DNA of 7,796 nt, from positions 1 through 7,796 of the forward strand of contig CANBZE010000070.1 of assembly GCA_947373775.1 (NCBI GenBank). The letters run 5' to 3'. A program made the position numbers and the translations under genes. The DNA is from Alphaproteobacteria bacterium (lineage in GTDB: Bacteria; Pseudomonadota; Alphaproteobacteria; Micropepsales; Micropepsaceae). The notes beneath the pieces are model-generated. The model did not search any database, was not told where the DNA came from, and saw only the letters and a program-made list of their open reading frames with translations. This document shows, in pieces, positions 6,929 through 7,796 of this stretch; position 1 is the stretch's first letter; each line of letters starts with the position of its first letter.

Positions 6929-7174
6929 TTACGGACTGGTCGCGGGCATCACCGGCGGCGGCGTTGGGATGGGGGCATAAGCGACCGGTGGTGAAGGCGG
7001 TGGCTGCTGGCGTTGGGGCAACAGGTTGCTCAAACCCTGGACCGGATTGATCACGGGGAAAGGCACCGCCGGCTTGCCATTGCAGGTCTGGCCGTAGGGA
7101 CAGAAGGCCGTCTGCGCCAACACAGGCGAGGCGGAGGCGATCAGGACGGCAAGTGCCAGAACCGGTTTCATCAT
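6929..7174 (-). CDS. Small secreted proline-rich protein of unknown function
   Basis: An 81-residue protein (80 if the second of two consecutive ATGs is used) with a clear Sec signal peptide, MMKPVLALAVLIASASPVLA, and cleavage before Gln21. The mature part starts QTAFCPYGQTCNGKPA, with Cys25 and Cys31 in a C-x5-C spacing that could form a disulfide once exported. It then turns Pro-rich: FPVINPVQGLSNLLPQ, followed by repeated P-P and P-x-P units to the end. No known domain is recognised. An upstream in-frame ATG (7276) would place 34 unrelated residues ahead of the signal and overlap the mmsA end, so it is rejected. No Shine-Dalgarno is visible, and a possible -10 element lies so close that the message may be nearly leaderless. 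It precedes the PQQ dehydrogenase gene on the same strand by about 112 bases. Its tail resembles that of the small lipoprotein at 3074-3334 (G-[QK]-P-A then INP then L-x-P-Q). Confidence 0.7.
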   Translation of the reverse strand: MMKPVLALAVLIASASPVLAQTAFCPYGQTCNGKPAVPFPVINPVQGLSNLLPQRQQPPPSPPVAYAPIPTPPPVMPATSP

Positions 7175-7180
7175 ATCGGT

Positions 7181-7209
7181 ATATAACGCATCCGAGCTTA
7201 ATTTGTTAC
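7181..7209 (-). promoter_or_regulatory. Candidate promoter of the small secreted protein gene
   Basis: Read on the minus strand, GTAACA (7209-7204) and TTATAT (7186-7181) are 17 bases apart, with four matches to TTGACA. Six bases separate the second box from the A of ATG 7174, so the predicted +1 would fall on or beside the start codon. Weak by-eye match, but it sits in the expected place between the terminator and the gene. Confidence 0.3.
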
Positions 7210-7213
7210 CACG

Positions 7214-7230
7214 CGCCCGCTTCGCGGGCG
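7214..7230. repeat. Perfect GC inverted repeat downstream of the mmsA terminator
   Basis: CGCCCGC (7214-7220), loop TTC, GCGGGCG (7224-7230): a seven-base-pair perfect stem between the terminator hairpin and the promoter region of the small secreted protein gene. There is no T-run on either side. It could back up the terminator or form the 3' end of the mmsA transcript. Thirteen bases of it (CGCCCGCTTCGCG) recur inverted at 6859-6871, in the leader of the PQQ dehydrogenase gene. Confidence 0.45.
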
Positions 7231-7239
7231 TTCGCGGGG

Positions 7240-7262
7240 CAAAACCTCCACTGGAGGTTTTG
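7240..7262 (-). terminator. Intrinsic terminator hairpin directly after mmsA
   Basis: A perfect inverted repeat of 11-base arms around one central base: CAAAACCTCCA and TGGAGGTTTTG. A realistic fold has nine base pairs and a five-base loop. The descending arm carries TTTT at its base on either strand, so termination could work in both directions. It abuts the mmsA stop codon (7263-7265) with no spacer, so it most likely ends the mmsA transcript. The T-run is short and inside the stem. Confidence 0.7.
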
Positions 7263-7796
7263 CTAATCCCGCTCACCGGTGAAATGGAACTGCGCTCCGG
7301 ATCGGATGCCGGCAGGCCAGCGCGAGGTTACCGTCTTCAACCTTGTATAGAAGTGTACGCCTTCGGGGCCATAGACGCCATGCGACCCGAACAGCGAGGA
7401 TTTCCAGCCGCCGAAGGAGTGATAGCCCACCGGCACCGGAATGGGGACATTGATGCCAACCATGCCGACCTGGATGCGTTCGGCGAAATCGCGGGCGGCA
7501 TCGCCGTCGCGGGTGAACAGGGCAGTGCCGTTGGCGAAAGGGTTTGCGTTGATCAACTCCACCGCCTGGTCGTAACCGGCGGCGCGCACCACCGACAATA
7601 CGGGCCCAAAGATTTCGTCCCTGTAGACGCTCATGTCCGGGGTGACACGATCCAGCAAGGTGCCGCCCAGCCAGAAGCCTTGTTCATAGCCTTGCAGCTT
7701 CAGCCCGCGGCCATCCACCACCAGCTGCGCGCCCTCGCGTTCGCCGCTGTCTATATAAGAGGAGACCTTGTCACGGTGCGCCGCGGTGACCAGCGG
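7263..7796 (-). CDS. mmsA: CoA-acylating methylmalonate-semialdehyde dehydrogenase, C-terminal part
   Basis: Partial gene: the frame is open to the window edge and ends in TAG, showing the last 177 residues of an aldehyde dehydrogenase family protein of about 500. MmsA converts methylmalonate (or malonate) semialdehyde with CoA and NAD+ to propionyl-CoA (or acetyl-CoA) in valine and related catabolism, in the cytoplasm. The match is close to the subfamily pattern: PLVTAAHRDKVSSYID, LQGYEQGFWLGGTLLD, YRDEIFGPVLSVVR (family E-I-F-G-P), NGTALFTRDGDAARDFAERI, VGMVGINVPIPVPVGYHSFG, GWKSSLFG, and GPEGVHFYTRLKTVTSRWP. The catalytic Cys and NAD-binding region lie beyond the window. About 16 extra residues (AGIRSGAQFHFTGERD) follow the usual end after SRWP. 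A terminator hairpin begins at the base after the stop. Assignment to MmsA rather than a general ALDH rests on the IPVPVGYHSFGGWK segment. Confidence 0.93.
   Translation of the reverse strand, partial: PLVTAAHRDKVSSYIDSGEREGAQLVVDGRGLKLQGYEQGFWLGGTLLDRVTPDMSVYRDEIFGPVLSVVRAAGYDQAVELINANPFANGTALFTRDGDAARDFAERIQVGMVGINVPIPVPVGYHSFGGWKSSLFGSHGVYGPEGVHFYTRLKTVTSRWPAGIRSGAQFHFTGERD

Overview
The window looks like part of a high-GC proteobacterial chromosome, most likely an alphaproteobacterium. The grounds are strong G/C preference at third codon positions, compact gene packing, and a mix of periplasmic quinoproteins, a tannase-family esterase, an N-acyl-D-amino-acid deacylase and a CoA-dependent methylmalonate-semialdehyde dehydrogenase. 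The assignment is inference from gene content and composition; there is no rRNA or other marker. I see no tRNA, rRNA, CRISPR array, transposase or phage gene.

Left part (1-3064, plus strand): the 3' end of an N-acyl-D-amino-acid deacylase overlaps the start of a secreted tannase/feruloyl-esterase-family hydrolase by one base (TAATG). A luciferase-like (LLM) flavin monooxygenase gene follows 23 bases later, but an amber codon interrupts it at codon 44, exactly where the family has a Glu in an E-H-H motif. A small lipoprotein gene (3074-3334, minus) converges on it.

Middle part (3335-6816): a plus-strand gene for a glucose/sorbosone-dehydrogenase-type beta-propeller carries a second in-frame amber codon, between its signal peptide and its catalytic domain. 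Several residues that form the PQQ pocket in characterised soluble glucose dehydrogenase also appear replaced. It converges on an intact minus-strand quinoprotein of a different fold (GDH-like eight-bladed propeller). The two stop codons abut with no base between them (TAG|CTA).

Right part (6817-7796, minus strand): a small proline-rich secreted protein of unknown function, an intergenic stretch with a clear terminator hairpin and a second GC hairpin, and the C-terminal third of mmsA, which runs off the window.

The theme is periplasmic oxidation or hydrolysis of sugars, alcohols and plant esters, plus amino-acid and propionate-type catabolism. No dedicated pathway can be assembled from these genes alone. 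The most notable signal is gene decay or divergence: two amber-interrupted genes within about 1.3 kb, one of them also with an altered cofactor pocket. I find no convincing new defence, mobile or RNA system here.
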